Shown here one piece after another: positions 7,248 to 16,148 of a stretch of 55,306 bases of DNA. The position numbers and the translations under genes were made by a program. Location: positions 1-55,306 of the forward strand of contig NZ_JABBJJ010000040.1 in assembly GCF_012933655.1 (NCBI RefSeq), in the 5' to 3' direction. The stretch's first letter is position 1. Each line of letters starts with the position of its first letter. The notes under the pieces are model-generated. The model made no database searches and was not told the DNA's origin. It was given only the letters and a program-made list of their open reading frames with translations. The stretch is from Pyxidicoccus fallax. Its GTDB lineage: Bacteria > Myxococcota > Myxococcia > Myxococcales > Myxococcaceae.

Positions 7248-9236
7248 ATGTCGTCAGGATCAGGATTCTTGGCACCGCGAGGCCGCGCGGTGCTCCTCGT
7301 GGCATGCGTGCTGCTGTGGGGGGGCTCGGCACGCGCCCAGGACCCCTCCCAGGTCGGGCAGTGGACGTTCCTGGGGACGTGGCCGATGTCCGCCACCCAC
7401 GCCAACCTGCTTCCGAACGGCAAGGTATTCGTCTTCGGCGAGTTCGAGGAGGGCGTGGAACGGCCGGTGCTGTGGGACCCCGTCACCGGCGTGCTGGAGC
7501 GGGCGGTGGCGCCCGACTACAACATCTTCTGCGCGGGGCACTCGCTCCTGGCCGACGGGCGGCTGCTGGTGACGGGCGGGCACATCGACTCGCACGTGGG
7601 GCTCTCCCACACCAGCATCTATGACGGGGCCACGGACTCGTGGTTCCGCGGCCCCGACATGAACGACAAGCGGTGGTACCCCACCAACGTCACGCTGCCC
7701 AATGGGGACGTGGCCATCCTCGCGGGTGAGACGGAGGGCCCGGGCACGATCAACGAGCTGGTGCAGGTGTACCAGATGGGCGCTCACGACAGCGGCCCGG
7801 CCCACACCCTGCGCAACCTCTCCACGGCGGTGAGGAACCTGCCGTACTACCCACGCATGTTCGTGGCGCCCAACGGCAAGCTGTTCTTCTCCGCCCCGCG
7901 CCGCGCCACCCTGTTCCTGGACTGGTACGGCACGGGCACCTGGTGGGAGCACGGCCGCAGCCTCTTCGGCGGACGCACCTACGGCTCCGCGGTGTACCTC
8001 GACGGGAAGGTGATGCTCCTCGGAGGAGGGGACCCGCCCACGGCCACCGTGGAGCTCATCGACCTGAACCAGCCGAGGCCGGCGTGGCGGTACGTCGCCT
8101 CCATGTCCCTGCCGCGTCGGCAGACCAACGCCACCCTGCTGCCGGACGGCACGGTGCTCGTCACCGGTGGCTCCAGCGCCAGCGGCTTCAACAACGCCGC
8201 GGGCGCGGTGAAGTACGCGGAGGTCTTCAACCCCGCCACGGAGACGTGGACGCGCCTGGCGTCCAGCCGGGACTTCCACGGCTACCACGCCACGTCGCTG
8301 CTGCTGCCGGACGGGCGCGTGCTTCATGGCGGCGGCCGCAACGTGCGCACCATGGAGGTCTTCTCGCCCCCGTACCTCTTCAAGGGCCCGAGGCCCACCG
8401 TGTCCTCCGTGCCGGGCGTCGTGGAGCCGGGGAAGACCTTCCGCGTCACCACGCCGCGGGCGGCGTCCATCCGCAAGGTGACGCTCATCGGCCTCGGCGC
8501 GCCGACGCACGCCATCGACCAGGGGCAGCGCTTCCTCACCCTGGACTTCACGCCCGCCGCGGATGGGCTCACCATCACCGCGCCCGCCACCAACGTGGAC
8601 GCGCCCCCGGGGCCGTACCTCCTCTTCCTCGTGGACGAGCAGGGCGTGCCGTCTGTGGGGGAGATGGTGACCGTGGCGCTCGTCACGCCGAAGCTCCGTC
8701 GCGTCGTCTCCTTCAGCGACACGTGGAAGTACAACGACCACGGCGTGGACCTCGGCCCGGGCTGGAACCAGCGGGACCATGACGATTCGGCGTGGCGCTC
8801 CGGTCCGGGGCAGCTCGGCTACGGGGATGGAGACGAGGGCACGCTGCTGACGCGCACGACTCCGTCCCAGCCCTCGGTCTACTTCCGCAAGCGCATCACC
8901 CTGGACCGCCCCGTCACCCGCGCCCAGCTGGAGGTGCTCTTCGACGACGGCATCGGCGTGTGGGTCAACGGCGTGCCCGTCTTCACGCGGAACATGGACA
9001 AGGGCACGGGCTTCAACGAGTACGCCTCCGCCTCCGTGAGCAACGAGTACGCGCGCGCCACCGTGCCGCTGACGGGCAACCCCTTCGTGCTGGGGGAGAA
9101 CGTCATCGCGGTGATGGTGAAGCAGGTGAACGCCACGTCCGACGACCTGACCTTCGCGCTGGGCCTGGAGCTGGAGCAGACCGACGGCCAGCCCGGTCCC
9201 GGACACGTTGACGCTGGTGATGCCCACCGGCGGTGA
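7248..9236 (+). CDS. Secreted copper-radical oxidase (galactose/glyoxal oxidase-like)
   Basis: The product is 662 residues with a signal peptide (residues about 10-30, ending GSARA). A kelch seven-bladed propeller follows (about 40-375), then the DUF1929 Ig-like domain (about 382-480) and a C-terminal lectin-like module (about 485-655). The copper-radical active site is complete: Cys95 (FCAGHS) and Tyr144 (KRWYPTN), which should form the thioether cofactor, Tyr346-His347 (HGYHATS) and His421 (APTHAID). Such enzymes oxidise primary alcohols or aldehydes and release hydrogen peroxide. The ATG at 7248 follows a GGGGGGAG ribosome-binding site. It is divergent from the glycan synthase operon, suggesting that it modifies that glycan. 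The 3' end is disturbed (see the following remnant). Confidence 0.85.
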   Translation: MSSGSGFLAPRGRAVLLVACVLLWGGSARAQDPSQVGQWTFLGTWPMSATHANLLPNGKVFVFGEFEEGVERPVLWDPVTGVLERAVAPDYNIFCAGHSLLADGRLLVTGGHIDSHVGLSHTSIYDGATDSWFRGPDMNDKRWYPTNVTLPNGDVAILAGETEGPGTINELVQVYQMGAHDSGPAHTLRNLSTAVRNLPYYPRMFVAPNGKLFFSAPRRATLFLDWYGTGTWWEHGRSLFGGRTYGSAVYLDGKVMLLGGGDPPTATVELIDLNQPRPAWRYVASMSLPRRQTNATLLPDGTVLVTGGSSASGFNNAAGAVKYAEVFNPATETWTRLASSRDFHGYHATSLLLPDGRVLHGGGRNVRTMEVFSPPYLFKGPRPTVSSVPGVVEPGKTFRVTTPRAASIRKVTLIGLGAPTHAIDQGQRFLTLDFTPAADGLTITAPATNVDAPPGPYLLFLVDEQGVPSVGEMVTVALVTPKLRRVVSFSDTWKYNDHGVDLGPGWNQRDHDDSAWRSGPGQLGYGDGDEGTLLTRTTPSQPSVYFRKRITLDRPVTRAQLEVLFDDGIGVWVNGVPVFTRNMDKGTGFNEYASASVSNEYARATVPLTGNPFVLGENVIAVMVKQVNATSDDLTFALGLELEQTDGQPGPGHVDAGDAHRR

Positions 9237-9398
9237 GGAGGTGCTTGTCGGGGCTGTCTTCCCTATTCGCTGGAACACCCAGGGCACCGTGTCCACGGTG
9301 GACCTGGCGTGAAGCAGGTGGGCTCGACGTCGCCCGACCTGAGCTTCGACCTGATGCTGGAGCTGGGAATCAGCGTGCAGCCGGCGGCGGGGCGGTGA
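9205..9398 (+). pseudogene. Frameshifted remnant of a further C-terminal module of the oxidase
   Basis: In the +1 frame relative to the oxidase, 9205-9312 encodes a segment containing LVMPTGGEEVLVG and FPIRWNTQG, the start of the PnGGE...W Ser/Thr-rich (Kre9-like) wall domain. Back in the original frame, 9309-9398 encodes VKQVGSTSPDLSFDLMLELG, a near copy of the end of the preceding module (VKQVNATSDDLTFALGLELE). The central part of the extra module is missing. I read this as a duplicated C-terminal module that has lost its middle and its frame. Confidence 0.6.
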
Positions 9399-10581
9399 GG
9401 GCTGCCGCGCGCTGGAGGTCCCGGTTCAGCTCGTACAGGCGGGCCTCGCGCTGGCCAGGGGCGTCGAACTCGATGCCGGCCATGGACTCCTGGGCGGCGC
9501 GGGCCACGCGCGCCACGCCGTCGCGGGAGATGACGCCCACCTGGAAGGCCTCCACCGCGGCGCCCACGTACGTGTCGAAGAAGTAGATGCGCTTCGCGCG
9601 CCACGTCTGGCGGGTGGCCTCCGGCGTGTCCACCACGTCGTGGATGAAGACGGCGTGGACGGAGCGCGGCGCGGCCGTGAGCATCCGGTCGCCGAACTCC
9701 ACGTCGCCCTGGCCGCTGTCACCCACGAAGACGAAGCCGTACTCGGGGAAGGCGCGGAGGTAGCGCTGGAAGTTGTCGAACTTCTTGTCCGCGATGCGCG
9801 AGTTGCCGATGAGGTGGAAGAGGCTGCCGGACAGCACCGCGGGCGGAGGGACGCCGTGCTTGCGCAGCGTTTCCAGCGTCATGTTCTCCACCATGCCCAT
9901 GGGGTCCATGGGGCGCGCGGTGACGAAGGTGAGGTCGCCGTCGCGGCCGGGGATGATGCCGGGGCCCCGGTCCAGCTCCTCGTAGAAAGCGAGCACGCCC
10001 GGGTACACCGTCTTGGACGGGTACCGCTTGTCCTTGAGGTTGCAATAGAACGTGTCGTCGATGTCGCTGAGGACCTTGTTCTCCCCGCTGGGCGTGGCCT
10101 CGGCCTCGTGCTGGATGTGGACCAGGATTTCCTCCCGGAGGGCGGCGTCGTCCACGTCGTCGAAGAGGAGCTTCTCCAGGTCCTGGTGGTTGTTGCCCGC
10201 GTCGAGCAGGTTCTTGAAGGCGGTCAGCTCGCGACCGTGGAGCCCGAGGAACAGGTCGCGGATGCGGCGCTCGGCCCGCGCGTGGGTGGTGCCCTTCTGG
10301 AGCGCCGTCACGAGGCTGGCGCGCACGGGCAGGGACAGCTCGGCGGCGCGGCGGACGCACAGCATGTCCAGCAGGGCGGTGTGGTGGTCCGGCCCGATGA
10401 CGCGGTCGTCCATGTCGCTCAGGAGCGCTTCCAGGTCCACGTTGGCCAGGAGGAAGTTGAGCTCGGCGGCCGGAGCCCCGGTGAGCAGCTCCAGGATGCG
10501 GCGCTCCTCGGCGGTGTCCGTGTGGCCGGCCATGAGGGTGCGCAGCGTCTCCAGCGTCTTCGTCGCGGCAGTCAGGTCCAT
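9370..10581 (-). CDS. App1-like HAD-fold phosphatase domain protein
   Basis: The product is 403 residues. The N-terminal half (1-165) is helical, with repeated acidic Leu-rich segments and no recognised domain. The C-terminal half is a HAD-type phosphatase related to the yeast App1 phosphatidate phosphatase catalytic domain. It has motif I LSDIDDT (nucleophile Asp173, Asp175), TARP at about 221-224, lysines ADKKFDN near 265-270 and the acidic motif FVGDSGQGD at 285-293. Such enzymes remove phosphate from lipids or small molecules; the bacterial substrate is unknown. The 3' end overlaps the decayed tail of the convergent oxidase gene. The gene is divergent from the phosphopantetheinyl transferase across 81 bp. 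Confidence 0.75.
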   Translation of the reverse strand: MDLTAATKTLETLRTLMAGHTDTAEERRILELLTGAPAAELNFLLANVDLEALLSDMDDRVIGPDHHTALLDMLCVRRAAELSLPVRASLVTALQKGTTHARAERRIRDLFLGLHGRELTAFKNLLDAGNNHQDLEKLLFDDVDDAALREEILVHIQHEAEATPSGENKVLSDIDDTFYCNLKDKRYPSKTVYPGVLAFYEELDRGPGIIPGRDGDLTFVTARPMDPMGMVENMTLETLRKHGVPPPAVLSGSLFHLIGNSRIADKKFDNFQRYLRAFPEYGFVFVGDSGQGDVEFGDRMLTAAPRSVHAVFIHDVVDTPEATRQTWRAKRIYFFDTYVGAAVEAFQVGVISRDGVARVARAAQESMAGIEFDAPGQREARLYELNRDLQRAAALTAPPPAAR

Positions 10582-10662
10582 GGTTCTTCCCCCCGGCCCG
10601 GTACTCCCGGGCCAGTGGCCGAGCCTACGCCCGGCGAGTCCTGGCGTGGTAGAGGTAGACCT

Positions 10663-11439
10663 ATGTCGACTGTTGCCAATCTCCTGGAGCTGCGCCCGGA
10701 CGAGGTCCACGTGTGGATCGTGGAGCCCGAGCGCATCAACGACCGGCAGCTCCTGGACGCCTACTGGGGACTGCTGGACGCGCGGGAGCGCGAGAAGCAG
10801 CGCCGCTTCCGCTTCGAGCGGCACCAGCGGCAGTACCTGGTGAGTCACGCGCTGGTGCGGCTGACACTCTCGCGCTACGCGCCGGTACCGCCCGCAGCGT
10901 GGGCCTTCGCGACCAACGCGTACGGGCGGCCCGAGGTGCAGGGCGAGTGGAGCACGCGGCTGCGCTTCAACCTGTCCCACACGGACGGCATGGCCCTGGT
11001 GGCGGTGGGCACAGGTGCGGAGCTGGGCGCGGACGTGGAGGACGCGGAGCGCGAGGGGGAGACGGTGGAGATCGCCGACCACTACTTCGCGGCCTCGGAA
11101 ATCCAGACGCTGCGGGCGCTGCCCCCGGAGCGCCAGCGCGGGCGCTTCTTCGAGTACTGGACGCTGAAGGAGTCCTACATCAAGGCGCGCGGGGCGGGGC
11201 TGTCCCTGCCGTTGGATCAGTTCGCCTTCCACCTGGAGCCGGACCCGTCGCCGCGCATCTCCTTCGACCCGCGGATGCACGACGACCCGGAGGCATGGCA
11301 GTTCGTCCAGCTGCGGCCGTCCGAGCGGCACCAGGCGGCGGTGGCGGTGCGGCGCGCGCGGGGCCAGCCGCTCAAGGTGCGCTGGCAGTTCACGGTGCCG
11401 CTGTCCGGTGACACGCCGCCCCAGTACAAGGCGGCGTGA
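10663..11439 (+). CDS. Sfp-type 4'-phosphopantetheinyl transferase
   Basis: The product is 258 residues, normal for the Sfp class. Motifs in order are RFNLSHTDG (about 104-112), GADVED (about 121-126, Mg2+-binding acidic residues) and FFEYWTLKESYIKARGAGL (about 163-181). It transfers the phosphopantetheine arm of CoA to Ser of carrier-protein domains in NRPS, PKS or fatty-acid synthases. The ATG at 10663 directly precedes the conserved N-terminus. It is convergent with a type II thioesterase gene 16 bp away, and the two fit a carrier-protein-based pathway, but no synthase lies in the window. It may serve megasynthases elsewhere in the genome. Confidence 0.93.
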   Translation: MSTVANLLELRPDEVHVWIVEPERINDRQLLDAYWGLLDAREREKQRRFRFERHQRQYLVSHALVRLTLSRYAPVPPAAWAFATNAYGRPEVQGEWSTRLRFNLSHTDGMALVAVGTGAELGADVEDAEREGETVEIADHYFAASEIQTLRALPPERQRGRFFEYWTLKESYIKARGAGLSLPLDQFAFHLEPDPSPRISFDPRMHDDPEAWQFVQLRPSERHQAAVAVRRARGQPLKVRWQFTVPLSGDTPPQYKAA

Positions 11440-11455
11440 GCTCAGCAGGGGACGC

Positions 11456-12241
11456 TCAGGGCGAGCCGGACATCCAGCGCGTCAGGTCCTCGCGCACGGC
11501 GGCGAGCAGGGCGTCCTGCTGCTGGCGGATGAAGAAGTGGCCACCCTCGAAGTGGCGGACGCGGAAGTCGGGGCTCGTCGTCTCCTCGCGCCACGTCTCC
11601 AGCTTCTCCACCGGGACATGCCCGTCATTCACGGCGCCCATGGCGGAGATGGGGACGTCGAGCTTCACCGGGTGGTTGCCGTTCTCCCACCAGGCCAGCG
11701 CGAAGTCCGCGCGCAGCGTGGGCAGCAGCAGCTCCAGAAGCTCGCGGTGCTGGAGGATTTCCTCCGGCGTACCGTCGTACTTGCGCAGGTGGGCGATGAA
11801 CTCCGCCTCCGGCAGGTGGTGGACGGGCTGACGGTCATTGGCGCGCGGCGGCCCGGCGGCGGCCAGCATCAGGCCGCGCGGCATGGGGCCGTTGCGCACA
11901 TGCAGCCGGCGCGTCACCTCCAGCGAGATGCGCGAGCCCATGCTGTAGCCGAAGAAGGCGAAGGGCCGGTCCAGCAGCGGCGCGAGCACCGGCAGCAGGG
12001 CCTCCACCAGCGCCGGCAGGTTGTCGATGGGCTTCTCCATGAGGCGCCGCTCGCGCCCGGGGAGCTGCACGGCGCACAGCTCCACTCCGGGGGGCATGGC
12101 GGCGGCCCAGTTGTTGTAGATGGCCGCGCTGCCGCCGGCGAACGGGAAGCAGAACAGCCGCAGGCGCGGCTCCGGCAGCGGCTTGCGCGTGGGGAACCAG
12201 CGGTCGGGGGGATTGGGGCTCGGGGTGTTCGCGCTTCGCAT
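11456..12241 (-). CDS. Type II thioesterase (NRPS/PKS editing)
   Basis: The product is 261 residues from the ATG at 12241; a GTG seven codons upstream (12262) is also possible, and neither has a clear ribosome-binding site. It is an alpha/beta hydrolase of the GrsT/RifR class: N-terminal RLFCFPFAGGSA, nucleophile elbow GYSMGS (Ser100), an Asp in the NDGHVP segment near 205, and His235 in the GGHFF motif. These enzymes hydrolyse wrongly primed or stalled acyl groups from carrier proteins. It neighbours the phosphopantetheinyl transferase, supporting a natural-product role. It is divergent from the cysD operon. Confidence 0.92.
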   Translation of the reverse strand: MRSANTPSPNPPDRWFPTRKPLPEPRLRLFCFPFAGGSAAIYNNWAAAMPPGVELCAVQLPGRERRLMEKPIDNLPALVEALLPVLAPLLDRPFAFFGYSMGSRISLEVTRRLHVRNGPMPRGLMLAAAGPPRANDRQPVHHLPEAEFIAHLRKYDGTPEEILQHRELLELLLPTLRADFALAWWENGNHPVKLDVPISAMGAVNDGHVPVEKLETWREETTSPDFRVRHFEGGHFFIRQQQDALLAAVREDLTRWMSGSP

Positions 12242-12455
12242 GGCGGTCCGACTCTGTCGCACGGGGGCGGAAAACGGGTCAAGTCTTGACGCGATTGCTC
12301 AAAGTCTCACTGGCCGTGAGACTCCGTGTTCACACGGCTCGCTCCGCCTCCCTACCTGGGGACACAGGTGCTCGCCTCCCTCGCGGGATGTGCCGGGTGT
12401 CATGGAAGAGGAGGGCTGGCGGGAATGGCAGGAAGCCGTGCTAGCGTGAGGCATC

Positions 12456-13361
12456 GTGAGCTACGAGCTGTCACATCTCGAGGCGCTGGAAGCCGAGTCC
12501 ATCTTCATCATCCGCGAGGTGGTGGCGGAACTCGACAAGCCGGTGCTCCTCTTCTCCGGCGGCAAGGACTCGGCGGTGATGCTGCACCTGGCGGTGAAGG
12601 CCTTCGCCCCGGCGCCGCTGCCCTTCCCGCTGATGCACGTGGACACCGGGCACAACTTCCCGGAGGTCCTCCAATACAGGGACGCGCGCGTGGCGGAGCT
12701 GGGCGCGCGGCTCATCGTCGCGTCGGTGCAGGAAGCCATCGACGCCGGCCGGGTGGCGGAGGAGAAGGGCCCGCGCGCCTCCCGCAACCGCGCCCAGACG
12801 GTGCCGCTGCTGGAGGCGATTGAGAAGCACCAGTTCAACGCCGTCTTCGGCGGCGCCCGGCGCGACGAGGAGAAGGCCCGCGCGAAGGAGCGCGTCTTCT
12901 CGTTCCGCGACGAGTTCGGCCAGTGGGACCCGAAGAACCAGCGCCCGGAGCTGTGGAACCTCTACAACGCGCGCCACCGCCGGGGCGAGCACCTGCGCGT
13001 GTTCCCCCTGTCCAACTGGACCGAGCTGGACATCTGGCAGTACATCGACCAGGAGAAGGTGGCGCTGCCGTCCATCTACTTCAGCCACCGGCGCGAGGTG
13101 TTCCGCCGCGACGGCATGCTGATGGCCTGGTCGCCGTACCTCCAGATGCTGCCCGGCGAGGAGGTGTCCACGGCCGAGGTCCGCTTCCGCACCGTGGGCG
13201 ACATGACCTGCACCGCGTGCGTCGAGTCCACGGCCGTCAGCGTGGAGCAGGTCATCAACGAGATTCGCGCCTCGCGCGTCACCGAGCGCGGCGCCAGCCG
13301 CGCGGACGACAAGTTCAGCGAGACGGCGATGGAAGACCGCAAGCGTGAGGGTTACTTCTAG
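12456..13361 (+). CDS. cysD: Sulfate adenylyltransferase subunit 2 (CysD)
   Basis: The product is 301 residues, the usual CysD length. The PP-loop LLFSGGKDSAVMLHL (SGGKDS at 34-39) and the family segments HVDTGHNFPE, GGARRDEEKARAKER, FPLSNWTELDIWQYI and FRTVGDMTCT are all present. The C-terminus ends in the expected basic EDRKREGYF. With CysN it makes adenosine 5'-phosphosulfate from ATP and sulfate in the cytoplasm. The start is the GTG at 12456. The stop overlaps the GTG of cysN by one base, and cysC follows, so the operon leads to PAPS. Confidence 0.96.
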   Translation: MSYELSHLEALEAESIFIIREVVAELDKPVLLFSGGKDSAVMLHLAVKAFAPAPLPFPLMHVDTGHNFPEVLQYRDARVAELGARLIVASVQEAIDAGRVAEEKGPRASRNRAQTVPLLEAIEKHQFNAVFGGARRDEEKARAKERVFSFRDEFGQWDPKNQRPELWNLYNARHRRGEHLRVFPLSNWTELDIWQYIDQEKVALPSIYFSHRREVFRRDGMLMAWSPYLQMLPGEEVSTAEVRFRTVGDMTCTACVESTAVSVEQVINEIRASRVTERGASRADDKFSETAMEDRKREGYF

Positions 13362-14617
13362 TGGAACTGCTTCGTTTCGCGACCGCGGGCTCCGTTGACG
13401 ACGGAAAGAGCACCCTCATCGGGCGGCTGCTCTACGACACCAAGTCCATCCTGGAGGACCAGCTCCAGGCGGTGGAGCGCACCAGCAAGGCGCGAGGAGA
13501 TGAGTACGTCAACCTGGCGCTGCTCCTGGACGGCCTGAAGGCCGAGCGCGAGCAGGGCATCACCATCGACGTGGCGTACCGCTACTTCTCCACGACGAAG
13601 CGCAAGTTCATCATCGCGGACACGCCGGGACACCTGCAGTACACGCGCAACATGGTGACGGGCGCGTCCACGGCGGACCTGGCGCTCATCCTGGTGGACG
13701 CGCGCAAGGGCGTGCTGGAGCAGACGCGCCGCCATGCCTTCATCGCGTCGCTCCTGCGCGTGCCGCACCTGGTGCTGTGCATCAACAAGATGGACCTGGT
13801 GGGCTTCGACCAGGCCGTCTTCGACGGCATCCGCGAGGAGTTCCGCCAGTTCTCCATGAAGCTGGACGTGGCGGACCTCACGTTCATCCCCATCTCCGCG
13901 CTGGGCGGGGACAACGTGGTGTCGCGCTCGGACAAGATGCCCTGGTACCAGGGCCCCACGCTCCTGCACCACCTGGAGAACGTGCACATCGCGTCCGACC
14001 GGAACCTCATCCACGTGCGCTTCCCGGTCCAGAGCGTCATCCGCCCCATGTCCGCGAAGTACCACGACTACCGGGCCTACGCGGGGCAGGTGCTGGGCGG
14101 CGTGCTGCGCCCGGGCGACGAGGTGATGGCGATGCCCTCCGGCTTCACCACCCGCATCCGCTCGCTGGAGCTGGCCGGGAAGCCGCTGGCCGAGGCCTTC
14201 CCGCCCATGTCCGTCAACGTGTCGCTGGCCGAGGAGCTGGACATCAGCCGCGGCGACATGCTCTGCCGGCCGGGCAACCCGCCCCTGGTGGGGCAGGACC
14301 TGGACGCCATGGTGTGCTGGCTGTCGGAGTCCACGACGCTGCAGCCCGGCGCGCGGCTGGCCCTCAAGCACACCACGCGCTCGGCGCGGGCCATGGTGAA
14401 GCAGCTGCACTACCGGCTGGACGTGAACACGCTCCACCGGGACGAGGGCAGCGCGCAGCTGAAGCTGAACGAGATTGGCCGGGTGACGCTGCGCACCACC
14501 GTCCCCCTGTTCTTCGACGAGTACCGGCGCAACCGCCACACCGGCAGCTTCATCCTCATCGACGAGGCGACGAACGCCACGGTGGGGGCCGGGATGATCA
14601 ACGGACCGGCGGTCTGA
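13361..14617 (+). CDS. cysN: Sulfate adenylyltransferase GTPase subunit 1 (CysN)
   Basis: The product is 418 residues. It is an EF-Tu-like GTPase with G1 GSVDDGKST (10-18), G3 DTPGH (87-91) and G4 NKMD (142-145), followed by two beta-barrel domains. GTP hydrolysis drives APS formation by the CysD subunit. It is shorter than CysNC fusions because the APS kinase is a separate gene, located just downstream. The GTG start shares a base with the cysD stop (TAGTG), so the subunits are translationally coupled. Confidence 0.96.
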   Translation: MELLRFATAGSVDDGKSTLIGRLLYDTKSILEDQLQAVERTSKARGDEYVNLALLLDGLKAEREQGITIDVAYRYFSTTKRKFIIADTPGHLQYTRNMVTGASTADLALILVDARKGVLEQTRRHAFIASLLRVPHLVLCINKMDLVGFDQAVFDGIREEFRQFSMKLDVADLTFIPISALGGDNVVSRSDKMPWYQGPTLLHHLENVHIASDRNLIHVRFPVQSVIRPMSAKYHDYRAYAGQVLGGVLRPGDEVMAMPSGFTTRIRSLELAGKPLAEAFPPMSVNVSLAEELDISRGDMLCRPGNPPLVGQDLDAMVCWLSESTTLQPGARLALKHTTRSARAMVKQLHYRLDVNTLHRDEGSAQLKLNEIGRVTLRTTVPLFFDEYRRNRHTGSFILIDEATNATVGAGMINGPAV

Positions 14618-14618
14618 G

Positions 14619-15185
14619 GTGAGCACGATGAGACAGAGCGCGGGTTTCATCCTCTGGCTGACGGGCATGTCCGGCGCGGGCAAGAGCACGCTGTCGCGCG
14701 CGCTGCGCGAGCGCCTGGAGTCGATGCGGCCGGTGGAGCTGTTGGACGGGGACGAGGTGCGCACCTGGCTGTCGCGCGGGCTGGGCTTCTCGCGGGAGGA
14801 CCGCGAGGAGAACGTGCGGCGCATCGGCAACGTGGCGATGCTGCTGGCCCGGCACGGGGTGGGCGTCATCGTCGCCGCCATCTCCCCGTACCAGGGCTCG
14901 CGCGACGAGGTGCGCCGCATGGCCACCGCGAAGGGCATCGCCTTCGTGGAGGTCTACATCCAGGCCAGCCTGGACGCGCTCATCGCCCGGGACGTGAAGG
15001 GCCTCTACAAGAAGGCCCTGGCCGGGGAGATTCCGCACTTCACCGGCGTGTCGGACCCGTACGAGGCGCCCTCGGCCCCCGAGGTCACCGTCCGCTCGGA
15101 CGCGGAGCCGGTGGAGGCCGGGCTGGAGCGCACCCTGGAGGCGCTGCGCGCGCGAGGGCTGCTGCCGGGCGCCGCCGCCGCCTGA
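14619..15185 (+). CDS. cysC: Adenylylsulfate (APS) kinase (CysC)
   Basis: The product is 188 residues. It has a P-loop GMSGAGKST (16-24), the APS-site segment LLDGDEVR, then [13 protein letters not shown], and the lid motif [25 protein letters not shown]. It phosphorylates APS at the 3' position to give PAPS, the sulfuryl donor. The GTG at 14619 lies one base after the cysN stop; an in-frame ATG at 14628 is an alternative start. A convergent sulfotransferase gene ends only 7 bp downstream, so donor synthesis and donor use sit side by side. Confidence 0.95.
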   Translation: MSTMRQSAGFILWLTGMSGAGKSTLSRALRERLESMRPVELLDGDEVRTWLSRGLGFSREDREENVRRIGNVAMLLARHGVGVIVAAISPYQGSRDEVRRMATAKGIAFVEVYIQASLDALIARDVKGLYKKALAGEIPHFTGVSDPYEAPSAPEVTVRSDAEPVEAGLERTLEALRARGLLPGAAAA

Positions 15186-15191
15186 GCGGCC

Positions 15192-16082
15192 TCACACGTC
15201 GGACGGGCCCAGGCCGAGCTTCTCGCGCAGCGGCGCCAGCCGGCTGTCGAGCGCGGCCTGGAGCTCGGGCGACAGCTCCGTACGGCCGTCGCCCACCGCG
15301 CCCTTGCGGATGAAGGTGGGCTTGCCGGCCTCCCTCGCGTCGAAGAAGCCGATGCGCGTGTCGAAGCGGGCGTCGTGCCGCTTCATGTACGCGAAGCCGC
15401 ACTTCTCCAGGATGTCGCCCATGCGCTCCTCCTCGATGGGGATGCCCAGGAAGCGCGCCACCCGCCGGATGCTGCCCTCCAGGTCGGCCACCAGGTCCTC
15501 GTAGCGGACGTGGAGGACGTTGGCGTCGTTGCGGTGCGGCCACCAGGACTCCAGGTGGCGGAACCAGTGCCGCACCAGCTTGTCGCCGTGGAAGAAGGAC
15601 GTGTCGAAGTCGAACCGGTAGCCCTCGTTGAGGACGCGGTGGTTGTGGATGGACACCAGCGCGTCCGCCGCGTTGCGCGTGACGTAGATGACGCGGCTGT
15701 CCGGGGGCGCCTTCAGGTGCGGCCAGTCCATGTGCGTCTTCAGGATGCGCGGGGAGGGGAGCGCGTCCAGCACGCGCTCCGCCCACGGTGCCGAGATGAG
15801 CTCCTCCAGGAAGGGGGACACCTGGTAGATGTGCTCGAACTCACCCCGGCCGCCCGTGACGAGCTGGTAGACGATCTGCTGCATCCACGTGGTGCCGGAC
15901 TTCGCGGCGGTGGCCACGTAGATGTCGCCGGGCCGGGGCTTGAGCCGCAGGTGGCGCAGCCGGAGCCACTGCAGGAACTGGGCGGCGCCCACGGACAGGC
16001 CGACGATGACGCTCAGAATCGTCAGGCCCGCACGGATGGCCGCGTGGGTGGCGCGCTGCTTCAGGGAGAGACGACCAGACAT
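15192..16082 (-). CDS. PAPS-dependent sulfotransferase with N-terminal membrane helix
   Basis: The product is 296 residues. A hydrophobic helix spans about 15-40 (AIRAGLTILSVIVGLSVGAAQF). The cytosolic sulfotransferase fold follows, with the 5'-phosphosulfate loop KSGTTWMQQ (61-69), KTHMDWP, the 3'-phosphate segment VIYVTRNAADALVSIHNH and the C-terminal RKGAVGDGR. It transfers the sulfuryl group of PAPS to a hydroxyl or amine. The membrane anchor suggests a lipid, membrane-bound or exported acceptor, but the acceptor cannot be named. It is convergent with cysDNC and follows the CmlA-like gene on the same strand after a 66-bp gap holding a strong hairpin. Confidence 0.9.
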   Translation of the reverse strand: MSGRLSLKQRATHAAIRAGLTILSVIVGLSVGAAQFLQWLRLRHLRLKPRPGDIYVATAAKSGTTWMQQIVYQLVTGGRGEFEHIYQVSPFLEELISAPWAERVLDALPSPRILKTHMDWPHLKAPPDSRVIYVTRNAADALVSIHNHRVLNEGYRFDFDTSFFHGDKLVRHWFRHLESWWPHRNDANVLHVRYEDLVADLEGSIRRVARFLGIPIEEERMGDILEKCGFAYMKRHDARFDTRIGFFDAREAGKPTFIRKGAVGDGRTELSPELQAALDSRLAPLREKLGLGPSDV

Positions 16083-16104
16083 GTTGCTCCACGGCGGGGG
16101 GCAC

Positions 16105-16132
16105 GTGGGCGGGCCCGGGGGAGCCCGCCCAC
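16105..16132 (-). terminator. Intercistronic GC-rich hairpin
   Basis: GTGGGCGGGC (16105-16114) pairs perfectly with GCCCGCCCAC (16123-16132) across an 8-nt loop. It lies between the CmlA-like gene and the sulfotransferase gene on the minus strand. There is no T-tract. It may be an attenuator, an mRNA-stability element or a factor-dependent terminator. Confidence 0.4.
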
Positions 16133-16148
16133 GCTCTTCGCGCCGAGG

